Shown in pieces: positions 32,481 to 42,850 of a stretch of 64,000 nt of DNA. Position numbers and translations under genes: made by a program. The notes below the pieces were generated by a model. It was not told where the DNA came from, did no database searches, and was given only the letters and a program-made list of their open reading frames with translations. This DNA is from Camelus bactrianus (Eukaryota > Chordata > Mammalia > Artiodactyla > Camelidae), in contig NC_133547.1 of NCBI RefSeq assembly GCF_048773025.1, positions 1,498,001 through 1,562,000 on the forward strand. The letters are read 5' to 3'. How positions within the stretch are numbered: the first letter of the stretch is position 1; the number at the start of each line of letters is the position of its first letter.

Positions 32481-32549
32481 AAGCAACCTAAGCCCCCGCA
32501 TTTCTGCACAGGAGGCGGTGGGGGGGGGGGCCCTCCGTTTGGGGAAGCG

Positions 32550-32957
32550 CATTAATCTGTGAGGACCGCCGTAGGTCCTCACGCACCCGGCAGCCTCCAC
32601 GGCAGAAAGGGACTGTCTCCCGGCCCTGGAGGGCAGGCACCCGAACCAAAGCGTCAGCAGGGTCGGCTTCCTCCGAGGGTCACGACGGAAGGCCTGCTGC
32701 AAGCTCCTCGCTTTGCTTTGTAGACAGATGTCTTCTCCCTGAGTCTTCACGTGCCCTTCCCTCTGCCTGTGTCTGTGCCCAAATCTCCTCTTCTAATAAG
32801 GACGCCAGTCCTGTCGGTCAGGAGTAATAACCTAATGTCCTCATTTTAACCTGATCCCTTCTGTAGAGACCTTATCTCCAGTAAGGTGACATGCCGGAGG
32901 ACTGAGGGTTAGGGCATCAGCATATGCCTTTGCAGGGGAGCCATTCAGCCCACAATG
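32550..32957 (-). mobile_element. MaLR/ERVL-type solo LTR fossil
   Basis: The same general LTR class as the one at 31071, in the opposite orientation: GCATTAATCTGTGAGGACCG, GCGTCAGCAGGGTCGGCTTC, GACGCCAGTCCTGTCGG, TCCAGTAAGGTGACATGC. Decayed fossil, no internal region. Confidence 0.65.
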
Positions 32958-33340
32958 GAAGTAAGGAGTCCTTTGCTGTGAGGTCGTGTTCCTACAAAGT
33001 TATTAACTATTACGCAAAATGGGCGCAACAGTGACAATATAACAGAACGCACAACAGTTATGCAGAAAGGCAGACGCACCCTGGATGAGAAGTATGTGAG
33101 TGTGAGCTCGATTTAGACATACATAGGGAGGTGAGGTAATAAAAGTAAGTTCTCATGGATCCGGTTTCGAATTGAACTAATGACAGAAATTCAGTTCCAT
33201 GAGTGTCTTCAAGATTAGGCTGGAGTCATAGCTGAACATCAATGGAGCTAGAAAATAATGAAGAAGAAGGATTTCCACTCCCCAGTCCCTGGAAAAAGCT
33301 GACCCCAAGTGACTAGTGGCAGGATCAGGGGATATAATCC
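32958..33340. other. unclassified sequence
   Basis: No recognised gene or repeat. Just before module B2, GGGGATATAATCC also occurs before B6 as GGGATATAATCC. Confidence 0.4.
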
Positions 33341-33344
33341 GTGA

Positions 33345-33760
33345 AGTGAAAACCAGAATGAAGTATTTTTACGTTTTGGAAATAGAGGTCTCCAAAGTGT
33401 TGGCCAGGCCTGAGGTGTTTCTGAGAAAACCGTTCCATTCCTGAGTTTGGATGGCAGCCTCTCCATTGCTTGGGGTTCAGCTGGGCATGTAGCTTGTGAA
33501 TCAAGGAGGAAATTCCATGGTGTGTCCTTGAACTGGAGTTTTATCTGGCGGTTGACATTCTAACTGCTTCTTCTCGGGAGCCGTGGGCATCGAGTCAGCA
33601 ATGTCTTTCCCTTCTGACCCACTTTTCTATTTTGGTTTGGCCCAGATTCCTCCCAGAGTCCTGGGAGTCTGGAGCCTCCCTGCAGGGCTGGAGTCCATGG
33701 GAGTGGGGTGGGGAGGGCAGTGCTGGGACCACATGGGTGAGTAGCTCTATAATCTTGGGG
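33345..33760 (+). repeat. local repeat module B, copy B2
   Basis: The full order is present: TTTTTACGTTTTGGAAATAG, GTTTCTGAGAAAACCG, TTTGGATGGCAGCC, GCTTGGGGTTCAGCTGGGCA, GGAAATTCCATGG (33508-33520), CTGGCGGTTGACATTCTAAC, then a GGGGAGGGCAGTGCTGGGAC block about 150 bp later. Confidence 0.75.
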
Positions 33761-34014
33761 TGGGGGAGGCAACACAAACTATAATGCTAAAACCAAAACC
33801 CAGAAACAAAAATGTGGACAAACGGGACTCCACAGCAGCTGAAAATTTACACGTGGAGTGGAGAAAAACGTAAACAGCAACTGTTAGCTAGGGCTGAGAT
33901 CCCGAACCCACATACCGCTGACCTCAGAGCGTGGAAAGTCTGACTTTCTGCAGCCTTGCTTTTCACGCAACGACTGGAGCGCGAACGGGCCGGTCACAGC
34001 TGACTACTGCTCTC
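33761..34014. other. unclassified sequence
   Basis: A-rich at first, then GC-richer. Nothing recognised. Confidence 0.4.
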
Positions 34015-34340
34015 AGTCAGAACACTACACAGTCATAAAAAAGAATGAAATAATGCCATGTGCAGCAACACGGATGGACCTGGAGAGCGTCATATAAGGG
34101 AACTAAGCCAGAAAGGGAAAGAAAAACACCGTATGATGTCACTTATATGTGGAATCTAAAAGATAGCTACAAATGAACTTATTTACAAAACAGAAACAGG
34201 CTCACAGACATAGAAAATATACTTAAAATTAACAGGGCGGGGAAAGGGGTGAGAGGGCTGAATTGGGAGTTTGGGATTTGCAGATACTGTACCATATATA
34301 AAAAAGATAAACAGCAAGGTTCTACGGTACAGCCCAGACC
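34015..34340 (+). mobile_element. LINE-1 3' end
   Basis: ORF2 last codons (frame FAATWMD-like, decayed) followed by the lineage 3'UTR up to CAGCAAGGTTCTACGGTAC. It lacks the final 3'UTR part and tail. Confidence 0.85.
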
Positions 34341-35065
34341 TCCTCCTGGAGCTGCAGATATATTCTAAGTCAGAGGAAGTTTGATGTTCCCATCTCAGTA
34401 TGTTCACAGTGGATCCCACGAAAAACGAGAAGCCAAGTCCATCAGCACATCGGATCACATCACTCTCCAAAACACACTTTCAGCCATTCCACTCACCCCT
34501 AAATAATTCCCCAATACTCCCCATCCTCTCCTTAAACTCTGCCGTTACTCTGGCCTTGCTCCATAGTGTGGTGCTTAGATCAGTGGTCTGAAACGTGGCC
34601 ATATACAGAAATAAAATATCGGAACTTCCATTTTTATTTTATCTATACTTGGGAACTTTTCTAAGTTTTAATCTGCACAGAGCATTTCTCTGTGTGTACC
34701 ATTTATAATTAAATTAATAAGAGTGCATTAGAGGGATTAACTAAATCCTTTATTTCCAGCCACGCTAGTGGCCACGTCCAGCTCCCCTGGTATCTGCCCA
34801 CTTCTTTCCTTCCCTCCTCGTCCCTCCGTCCCTGAGGCCAGCGTGATCTTTCTACATTGCATCCTGAATCTGGGAGCCTTTCTGAGCTGGATTGGTTTCG
34901 GCACTTCAGCCTCAACAAATTCAAAACTGACCTCATCTTGTACAACAAAACTCATCCATCAACAGGTTCCATCAAGGCTGTCTCCCTGATTCTACTGTAC
35001 CCACATACATTCAAAATTTAACCTGTCATAGGTAGACCAGTTGTTCCAAAAATGGATGCATGTAG
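34341..35065. repeat. L2 relic and unclassified sequence
   Basis: CAGCGTGATCTTTCTACATT near 34839 and CACTCACCCCTAAATAATTC are L2-like pieces. An unclassified 34590-34780 stretch separates them. Confidence 0.45.
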
Positions 35066-35069
35066 GGTG

Positions 35070-36265
35070 ACCAATGAGCAAAGGTTCTCAATGGGCATTT
35101 CCGCAAAGAAGATAAACAAATGGCCAAGAAGCACATGAAAAGATGCTCAGTATCATTAGCCATCAAGGAAATTCAAATCACAAAAGCAAGGAGAGCCCTC
35201 TTCGCACCTATGGGGACGGCTATAATCAAAAAGACAGATGCTGCCACTGCAGAAACATGCATGGACTTGGAGGGCGCTATGCTAAGTGAAACGAGTCAGG
35301 CAAATATAAATACTATGCTATCACTTATATGTGGAATCCAAAAAATACAACCAGTTAGTGACCATAACAGAAAAGAAGCAGACTCACAGATACAGAGAAC
35401 CAACTGGTGGCTACCCGTGGGCAGAGGGTGGAGGGGCAATACAGGGGTGGGTATCAGACAGGCTCAAGGATATTGTGCATAATATGGGGGATACAGCCAA
35501 CATTTTGTAATTACTGTAAATGGAAAGTCACCTTTAAAATTGTATTGAAATTAAATTTTTCTTTTTTAAAGATTTAAACAAGTGTTGGCGAGAATATAGA
35601 GAAACTGGAACCCTCAGATACGCTGGGGGCGGGGGGGGATGTAAAATGGCGTAGCTGCTTTGAACAACAGCGGCAGGTCCTCAAAAATTTAAATGTAGAC
35701 TCACCATAAGACCCAGCAATTCTACTCCTAGGCATATACGTAAAAGAAATGAAAACGTAACTCCTGACAAAAACTTGCAGATAAACACTCATAGTAGCAT
35801 TACTTATAATAACCAAAAGGGGAAAAAACTGAGATGTCCATCACCTTATGAGCAGGTGAACAAAACGTGGTCTGTCCACACAGTGGGCTGTGCATATTTG
35901 GCCGTAAAGAGGAATTAAGTGCTGACACATGTTACAACACGGATGCACCCAACGACATTACGCTAAGAGAAAGAAGCTATACCCCCAAAGCCACGTGCTG
36001 TATGATTCAGAGTGGGAAAACGGTAGAAACAGAAAGTAGATTCTCTGCTGCCTCGAGCGGCGGGGAGTTGGGAGGAAATGGAGCGTGACCACTGAGGACC
36101 CCAGGATTTCTTTTTGGAGTGATAAAAGTGTTCCAAAATTGATCATGGTGGTGGCTGCACGACTCTGTGGACATTCTCAAAACCATTCGAATTACATTCT
36201 TTGAATGCGTGAATTGTAATGGTATGTGAGTGATATCTCAATAAAGCTGTTATTAAAAAATTTAA
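35070..36265 (+). mobile_element. old L1 (L1M-type), split by another L1
   Basis: The first part carries ORF2-end-like wording (ATGGCCAAGAAGCACATGAA). It resumes near 35565 and runs through ACCCAGCAATTCTACTCCTA to a 3' end ATGTGAGTGATATCTCAATA. Coding sequence is decayed. Confidence 0.8.
35240..35560 (+). mobile_element. L1 3' end inserted in L1M
   Basis: Contains GAAACATGCATGGACTTGGA, CTATCACTTATATGTGGAAT, GGGGCAATACAGGGGTGGG and a 3' end. It resembles the L1 subfamily at 49935 rather than the camelid-type L1. Confidence 0.75.
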
Positions 36266-36515
36266 GTGTATTCTTATTTGTTTAGTGTTGCTCTGGATGC
36301 ATGGAGTTTTATGCAGCCGGGGGTAGGGTGGCATCCACTACGCACCGCAAGGTGAGATATCCACACACAACCACTCTTGCACACCAGGACCCCTCACAGA
36401 CCCTCGTGACGGGAACCCAGAAAAAGAGAAGGCGGGATATTCACCTCCAGGGAGTCAGATGGTGGGGAGGAAACCAATGGAGGATGGAAACCGGGGACAA
36501 AGTCTGCAAAACAGA
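36266..36515. other. unclassified sequence
   Basis: Nothing recognised between the L1M end and module B3. Confidence 0.4.
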
Positions 36516-36519
36516 TGAC

Positions 36520-36890
36520 TAGTATTTAATATTTTTATGGTTTGGAAATAGAGGGCTTCAGAACACTGGCTTGGTTGTGCTGTTTCCGAGAAAGCCAGTC
36601 CCTTCCTGAGTTGGATGGCAACATATATATTGCTTGGATTCCAGTCCAGCCTTTAGCTCATTAATCAGGGAAAAATTCCATGGTGGGTTGTTGAACTGAG
36701 GTTTTGTCTGGCAACTGGGCCAGAGGTTGACATTCAAACTACTTCCCGTGAACTAAGAGTGTTCAGTCAGAAAGGTGCTTGCCATCTAGACCTCTTTTCT
36801 GTTTATTTAGGTTGGGCCCAAACCCTTCCTGCGGCAACAGAGGCTGTCTTGAGGGGCCCTAGAGCAGTGCCGTGGGATTACGATCCGAGC
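36520..36890 (+). repeat. local repeat module B, copy B3
   Basis: Contains AATATTTTTATGGTTTGGAA, GAAAGCCAGTCCCTTCCTGA, GTTGGATGGCAACATATATA, TTAGCTCATTAATCAGGG, GAAAAATTCCATGGTGGG (36670-36687) and GGTTGACATTCAAACTAC, then GTTGGGCCCAAACCC as in B2 (GTTTGGCCCAGATTCC). Confidence 0.78.
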
Positions 36891-36904
36891 CACCTTGTGA
36901 CTTT

Positions 36905-37140
36905 CAGTTTTCCATTAGCCATTACTAGTCGCCATCTTTATTTTCTATTATCTATTAAAAAAAATTGTTTCAACACACAATCGATGTAAAAATTGTACGT
37001 GAGGTATTTCACGCCCTTTTTTTTATACCAAGTCCTTGAAGCCTAATGTGTGGCACATCTCAGTTCAGTCAAACCATGTTTAAAATGCTTAACAGCCACA
37101 AGCGACCCGTGGCTACTTTCTGGACAGGTCAGCCTGAGTG
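36905..37140. mobile_element. hAT-like MER element (unnamed subfamily)
   Basis: Recurrent old mammalian element: TAGTCGCCATCTTTATTTTC, TGTGGCACATCTCAGTTCAG, CTTAACAGCCACAAGCGACC, CGTGGCTACTTTCTGGACAG. Partial copies are also at 47395, 59115 and 63810. Confidence 0.55.
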
Positions 37141-37960
37141 TTTTGCCTGAATAGGGGAAAGCAGTGGTTGGGGCAGGAGAGTGGACCCATGGGTTCCGTT
37201 TCACCATCACGGCAAGAAAACTGAAGAGAATATTCTTGAAGCTATGGGATGAAGAAGGATTTACTAAACATGACAGAAAAAGTCAATGAGCATTAAATAA
37301 TAACAAACCTACACATTTGACTCCACAAGAATCAAAAACGTGCTTATGAGGGGCAATGTCCACCATGTACAAGGCTGGAATGACCACCGCAGGACAAGCA
37401 GGGATGATTGCCAAGGCCTCCATCTCACTAATATATGAAGAGTCGCGCCAGAGGAAAAGCATGACACCAGGACAGAGAAATGGGCAAAGAATGTGAACCG
37501 ACTAGTTACAAGAGAATATTGGCAGGTGCCACAAACAACAAGAACCAAAGCTACGCCATTGCACTTCTAATATGGAGACAGGCCCGCCAATCAAAAGGGT
37601 TTGGGGAAGTGACGGTTTGAAGTGAAAGAAACTAACATAGTTAGGAAGATTGCAGGGAAATCCATGTTCTCAAATGCCGGTGGCTGAATATGGATTTGGT
37701 GACAAGTACCAAGGTTTAAAAAGCGTGTGTGCTTTGACCTAGTGAGTCTTCTCCTGGGAATCTAATGCCCACAAACAGTCACAAATGTTCAGAAACCTAC
37801 AGAGCAGTTATCACATCTTTGCAACAGCAGGAGGTTGGCAACAAGGGTATATATGTATGCACAAAGGTATTAACCTGCCATCACAGTGCAACACTGGTCA
37901 CTGAATGAAATAAACTCTTTTCCTCCAAGAAGCAATCTTGTTTCTTGAGGAACATTTCAT
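37141..37960 (+). mobile_element. old L1/HAL1-type relic
   Basis: GGGCAAAGAATGTGAACCGA near 37481, then TTTGACCTAGTGAGTCTTCT and CCTGGGAATCTAATGC, follow the L1/HAL1 ORF2 and 3'-side order. Diverged. Confidence 0.6.
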
Positions 37961-38423
37961 ATCATGATAACATGTTCAATGAAGAAGTAGGCTAAATGTA
38001 TGTCTAGACACCTCAAAGCCAATTTTAAGAAAAATAATCCATTCATTCACTCACCCATATTTGAGACACATAAACTGAAGTCCTACTATGCAGCAGACTC
38101 TGTGTTATGTGAAGCACTGGGGATACTTTGAAGAACACAAAACAAAGCTGGTCCTTGCTTATGAAGCTGCCAAGAGAAAACAAAGAAAATTCCACTTTAG
38201 AGAGAAATTCGGCACATCTGAAAACAGAATTTTCCCCAAGGCTCCACCCTTACCTACCTGACCTGGAGAAATTCTCCACCAGTTGGGCAAGGCAACAATA
38301 CGAGAATATTCCTTGCAAACTTCATTCATTCAGTGAATATTTATCAAGCAACAAGATGCATCAGGCACTGTGCGAGATACTCAGAGTGACTGTGATACCA
38401 CAGAGAAAAAATTTAACATTGCT
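37961..38423 (-). repeat. L2-tail relics
   Basis: TCATTCACTCACCCATATTT, GTCCTACTATGCAGCAGAC, then TTCATTCATTCAGTGAATAT and GCATCAGGCACTGTGC. Two reversed L2-tail-type pieces. Confidence 0.55.
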
Positions 38424-38535
38424 GGGGGGAGGGTATAGCTCGGTGGTAGAGCACATGCTTAGCATGCACAGGATCCTAGGTTTAATCCCCAGTACCTCCA
38501 TTAAAAATTTTGTTTAAAAATTTTTTTTAATTTAA
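38424..38535 (+). mobile_element. tRNA-Ala SINE (vic-1-like)
   Basis: GGGTATAGCTCGGTGGTAGA, TGCTTAGCATGCAC (AGC), GGTTTAATCCCCAGTACC, then an A/T-rich tail. A-box and anticodon are near-consensus. Confidence 0.95.
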
Positions 38536-38950
38536 AAATCAGGACGGGGAGGAGCCCAAACACCCACCAAGAGGAGAATGAACAGATGAATGATGAGGTA
38601 GTCTCACGGCCGTCACTACACTGCAGAAATGTTACCTGCACCAACATGGATGGATCTCAAGAACAGGACACCGATCAACGGCAGCAGACTGCAGGATGCG
38701 GCCACTGGCCTCACGCCCACAGCACCACTGGTATGACACCCCACAGGTGGTCACTGTCCACGTCCTGGGCCGGCTTAATTTCTTTCATTGCTCTACCACC
38801 ATCTGAAAGTACCATCTTTCCTTTCTCCTTCACGTTTCTTTGTTATCCACTAACTGAGTTGAAATAACCAGGAGAACTAAATGAGCGGTTTCCTAGAATC
38901 AGACGCTTAACTGATGTTAACTGCCCTGGAATAAGAACTTCCTATTATGT
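38536..38950 (+). mobile_element. old L1 relic and unclassified sequence
   Basis: CCAACATGGATGGATCTCAA near 38641 is L1 ORF2-end wording. From about 38770 onward nothing is recognised. Confidence 0.5.
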
Positions 38951-38956
38951 ATATAG

Positions 38957-39233
38957 ATAGACTTACGGTGGGGGGGGCGGGGCGGGATAGACTTATGGTG
39001 GGGGGTGGGGGGCTGGATAGACTTATGGTGGCGGGTGGGGGCGGGATAGACATGGTGGGGGGTGGGGGCGGGATGGACTTACGGTGGGTGTGGCGGGGCG
39101 GGATAGACTTATGGTGGCGGGTGGGGGCGGGATAGACATGGTGGGGGTGGGGGCGGGATGGACTTACGGTGGGGGGCGGGGCGGGGCGGGATAGACTTAC
39201 GGTGGGGGGTGGGGCGGGGTGGGATAGACTTAT
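38957..39233 (+). repeat. G-rich minisatellite, ~29-bp unit
   Basis: About nine to ten units beginning ATAGACTTAYGGTGG followed by a G-rich half (GGGTGGGGGCGGG). Units vary in a pattern (long, long, short ACATGG, ATGGACTTACGG) that repeats once, so a higher-order unit is visible. It has strong potential for G-quadruplexes. It lies 85 bp from module A7. Confidence 0.95.
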
Positions 39234-39299
39234 CTATTCCTCGGAACAGCGTAGATGATGCCACGACTCTGTGCCGGGGTGTTTTTTGAACCTGCAGGT

Positions 39300-39480
39300 A
39301 TTTGTTTTTGCAGGGCTTGGAAAATTCCAGTCTCAGAAGCGCTTTCCTCAGACCCCCCCCCCCAGCCTGGAGCGGAGGTTTCCATGACAACCGCGGGCGC
39401 CTGCCGCTCTCGAGAACCCGCAGCAGCAGGGAGAGCGAGAGAGCAGAGCATGAGCCCCCGACGTGAAGTGCTCCAGCGGG
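39300..39480 (+). repeat. local repeat module A, copy A7
   Basis: TTGGAAAATTCCAG is at 39317-39330 and the X-box-like GTTTCCATGACAAC at 39378-39391. A C-run lies between them and a CpG-rich flank follows. Downstream GAGCAGAGCATGAGC and a GGGGGCTTCAGGGAGG block match A8 and A9. Confidence 0.72.
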
Positions 39481-39912
39481 GAAAGCTGGGGGCTTCAGGG
39501 AGGGCTGGAACCCACGGTACTCCCAGCAGGGGTGCCCGCCAAGCTCCCTTTTTCAGAATCGGTTTCATCCGAAACCACGTCTCTGCGTCCTCATTCTCTC
39601 ATTGCCTGAAAACGCCGTGACTCGGGGACTTTGCTGCCCCTGAGGCGAAGGTGGGAAAGGAATGATGGGTGGAGAGCTACGTGGCTTAAAGGTGCCTCAG
39701 AACCACCTGGAGCCTCCCAGGCAGCCAGAGCGGGGCGGGGTTCGCAGCGGAGGCGCCAAGGGTCCGTATCTAACGCCGTGAGAGTGGTCCTGCCGCGGAC
39801 TAGCTCGCCTTGCGGATCTTTCTGCTCAGCTGTGGTCCACAGACCCGCGGCACGGGCATTCCCTGGGGGTTCTGTAGGCACGCAGGCTTTCTACCCCTTC
39901 CCCAGACCTTCC
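39481..39912. other. unclassified sequence
   Basis: MER20-like wording (CTCAGAACCACCTGGAGCCT) occurs near 39697. The rest is unclassified. Confidence 0.35.
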
Positions 39913-40300
39913 GTTATGGACGGAGGTGTGTCCTCCAAAATTCATACGCTGAAGCCCTAACTCCCCTGTGTGACTGTGTTTGATGACGGGGCTTGTAGGA
40001 GGTAATTAAGTGTAAGTACGGTTATAAGGGTGGGACCCTAACCCAAAAGAATGATGGGCTTATAGGAAGAGAGACCAGCGATCTCTCTCTGCTGCCCCGC
40101 CAGACACACAGAGGAAAGGTCACGTGAGGACACGGTGAGAAGTCACCACCTGCAAGCCAAAGAGAGCGTCCTCACCAGAAACCAACCCTGCTGGCACCGT
40201 GGTCTTGGACTTCCAGCCTCCAGAGCTGAGAAAATAAGCCTGGTGCACCAGCCCTCAGTCTGTGGGGTTTTGTTCCGGCAGCCTGAGCAGACTAATACGA
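39913..40300 (+). mobile_element. MLT1-like solo LTR fossil
   Basis: Starts GTTATGGACGGAGGTGTGTC and has AAAATTCATACGCTGAAGCC, GGTCACGTGAGGACACGGTG, CTTGGACTTCCAGCCTCCAG and an end in AGCAGACTAATACG. This is the MLT1 (ERVL-MaLR) layout. It is a solo LTR, decayed. Confidence 0.78.
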
Positions 40301-40745
40301 CCACTGAGTCAGAATCTACGTCTTGACAAGGCTTCCCTGAGGACGGGTGGGCACCACCGGGTTGGAGAAGCCCTGCTGCGCTCTGCTGGGGAAGGACTCT
40401 GGGATAATAATATTCCCCTGGTTGTTTCGCACCTTCCCGTTGGGTAGGAAAGACCTTCACACTGAGTTCTTCCAACCTTTGAGCAAAGTCCTTGGCCTTT
40501 CCCTCCTCTATCCTTACCTTCAAGGAGCCATGCCATCCTCTCCCTGGCTCTGCTTATCCTGAAGACCCCACGTGTCTGTCCCCAACCCAGACCTGTCTCT
40601 CGAATTCCATCCACATTCCGTACCAGATGTGTATTTGGACTTCCAACACCACGGATTTCAAAATCCATCTCTTTGTGGACAACAAAATGAGTCTTCGTTC
40701 TAGAACATGTCTCTATCTATGTCCTAGGTGACTTTCCTTAATTTT
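40301..40745. repeat. L2 relic
   Basis: CCTCTATCCTTACCTTCAAG and ATTTCAAAATCCATCTCTTT resemble L2 and its diverged flanks. Confidence 0.4.
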
Positions 40746-40749
40746 CCTT

Positions 40750-41330
40750 AAAAAAATTTTTTTGCCTTCCAGTTTTACCGAGCTACAACTGACACACAGC
40801 ACTGTGCATGTTTAAGGCATACAGCCTTCTGGTTCGGCTCACAAACACTGTGACGCAATTATCACAGTAGGTTTAGTGAACATCCATCATCTCGTGTGGA
40901 CACAAAATAAAAGAAAGAAAAAATTATTTTTCCTTGTGATGAGAACTCTTAGGGTTGACTTTTCTTAACTTTCCTATATCACGTACAGCAGTGTTAATCA
41001 TATTTATTATGTTGTATGCTACATCTTGAGTACTTACTTATCTTAAAACAGGAAATTTGTACCTTCTGACTACCTCCATCCTACTCCCCGTCCCCACCCC
41101 CCACCTTGGTAACCACAAATCTGATCTCTTTTTTCTATGCAACTCTCTTTTCATTTCTTCTCTTCTTTTCTATCATTGAATGTAATACGTGGGCTTTCTC
41201 CCTCTGCACCTAGAATGATTTTGGGCAAGTAGCATCGTTGGGAGAACTGAGAAAGAGTGACTGAACGCTATTTCCTGAGCTCTGTGGGCGCACATGAGGA
41301 GCCTGGCAGAGAAAGGCTATCATCTAGACC
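40750..41330 (-). mobile_element. old L1 (L1M-type) 3' end
   Basis: Reversed 3'UTR: TTTACCGAGCTACAACTGAC, AAACACTGTGACGCAATTAT, CATCCATCATCTCGTGTGG, then ACCTTGGTAACCACAAATCT. The part beyond 41160 is unclassified. Confidence 0.75.
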
Positions 41331-41520
41331 AGAGCTCTCAAACCCGAGGGGCACCAGAAGCCCTAGAGGGGCTTGTTCACTCTCAAAGTGATGCCCCCCC
41401 CCCCACCATACTAGAACTTCTGAGTCAGTAGGTCTTGAGTAAAGCCAGGAGAACCTGCATTCCTAACAAGTTCCCAGGTGGTATCCATGCAGCTAAGGAA
41501 CACGCTTTCAGAACCACAAC
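41331..41520 (-). mobile_element. MER20-like hAT-Charlie element
   Basis: AGAGCTCTCAAACCCGAGGG, GAACTTCTGAGTCAGTAGGT, GCATTCCTAACAAGTTCCCA and GCTTTCAGAACCACAACG follow the MER20 order. Non-autonomous. Confidence 0.8.
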
Positions 41521-42152
41521 GTTAGAGTAACAGATGAGAGAATCTGAAAGAAAATAGGGCATTGAATGCTGTGTGTCAGACCCAGGACAGAAGTACATAC
41601 TCTCCAGAAAACATGCATGAGGGGAAAACTGGATTAAAAAACCACCCCACACAAGTATGCCCACTGGATTGTTTTTGTACACTTAACTCTTAACGACAGT
41701 TTTAGGTTTACAAAAGAATTAAGCAGAAGGTATGAAGATTTCCCACACCCCCTGCCCCCACATACACAACAGACTCCTTCATTACTGACATCCCTCACCA
41801 TTTGTTGCAACCAATGAACCTACAGTGACAAGTCATTGTCAGCTAAAGTCCACAGTCTGCATTAGGGTTCACTAATAGTATTATGCATTGTATAGATTTG
41901 GACAAATACATCTTTATCCATCATTATAGTGTCATGCAAAGCAATTCCACTGCCCCCCAAAATCCTCCCTCCATCCCCCAACTCCTGGCAACCACCGATC
42001 TATTTACTGCCCCCTTTTACAGAACATCAAATAGTGGGAACCTTACAGTATGTAACCATTTCAGATTGGCTTGTCTCAAGATTCCTCCATGTCTTTTCAT
42101 GGCTTGATAGCTCATTTCTTCTTAGTGCTGAATAATATTCCATTGTCTGGAT
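41521..42152 (-). mobile_element. old L1 (L1M-type), reversed
   Basis: From about 41690: CACTTAACTCTTAACGACAG, CCATTTGTTGCAACCAATGA, CAACTCCTGGCAACCACCGA, TGAATAATATTCCATTGTCT. The first about 150 bp are unclassified. Confidence 0.75.
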
Positions 42153-42166
42153 CCCAACTGATTTTT

Positions 42167-42320
42167 TTTACATTTTGTGGGGAGGGAGAGGTAATTACAT
42201 TTATTTATTTTTAATTAATTAATTAATTAATTAATTATTTAGATGGAGGTACTGGGGATTGAACCCAGGACCTCGCGCATGCTAAGCACTCACTCTATCA
42301 CTGAGCTATACCCTCTCCAC
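42167..42320 (-). mobile_element. tRNA-Ala SINE, left unit of dimer
   Basis: Minus strand: GGGTATAGCTCAGTGATAGA, TGCTTAGCATGCGCG, GGTTCAATCCCCAGTACC, and an (AATT)n tail. It shares one TSD with its right neighbour. Confidence 0.95.
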
Positions 42321-42331
42321 CAAAGATTTAA

Positions 42332-42486
42332 TTTTTTTTTTGTTTGGTTTTTTTGGGGGGGGGTAATTTGGTTTATTTATTTATTTATTAAAAATGTTTT
42401 TTAATGGCAGTACTGGGGATTGAACCCAGGACCTCGTGCATGCTAGGCACATGCTCTACCACCTGAACTACACCCTCCGCAATGGC
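42332..42486 (-). mobile_element. tRNA-Ala SINE, right unit of dimer
   Basis: Minus strand: GGGTGTAGTTCAGGTGGTAG, TGCCTAGCATGCACG, GGTTCAATCCCCAGTACTGC. The outer TSD CCCAACTGATTTTT lies at 42153-42166 and 42487-42500. Confidence 0.95.
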
Positions 42487-42850
42487 CCCAACTGATTTTT
42501 GACAAACATGCAAAAGCGACCCAGTGGAAGGAAGAGTAGCTTTTGCAACACACAGTGCAGGAGCAATTGGACGTCCAGAGGCAGAAAAATTAACTGTGAG
42601 CCAGATCTCCCATGAGGTGGCAGATACAGGAGCCTACGTGTGTGACGGAACTGCACACAGCTAAGTACACACGAGAACACGTGAAAGTGGGGAAATGTGA
42701 ATCAGAGGGTGGGTTGTGTCCGTGTCAGCATCCTGGTTGTGACAATGCTCTACAGCTTTGCAAGGTGTCACCGCTGGGGAATCTGGGGAAGCGCACACGG
42801 GCTCCTAACCAGCTGTGAATCTATGATCATCTCAAAATAAAGAACTCTGA
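42487..42850 (+). mobile_element. old L1 (plus strand) with 3' end
   Basis: CAACTGATTTTTGACAAACA, then GACCCAGTGGAAGGAAGAG, is L1 ORF2 wording on the plus strand. The later part (GGTTGTGACAATGCTCTACA, TGATCATCTCAAAATAAAG) is an old L1 3' end. Confidence 0.65.

Noticed and set aside
38957-39233. CRISPR-like array
   Set aside because: Units are adjacent and similar throughout with no unique spacers, so it is a minisatellite in a mammalian genome.
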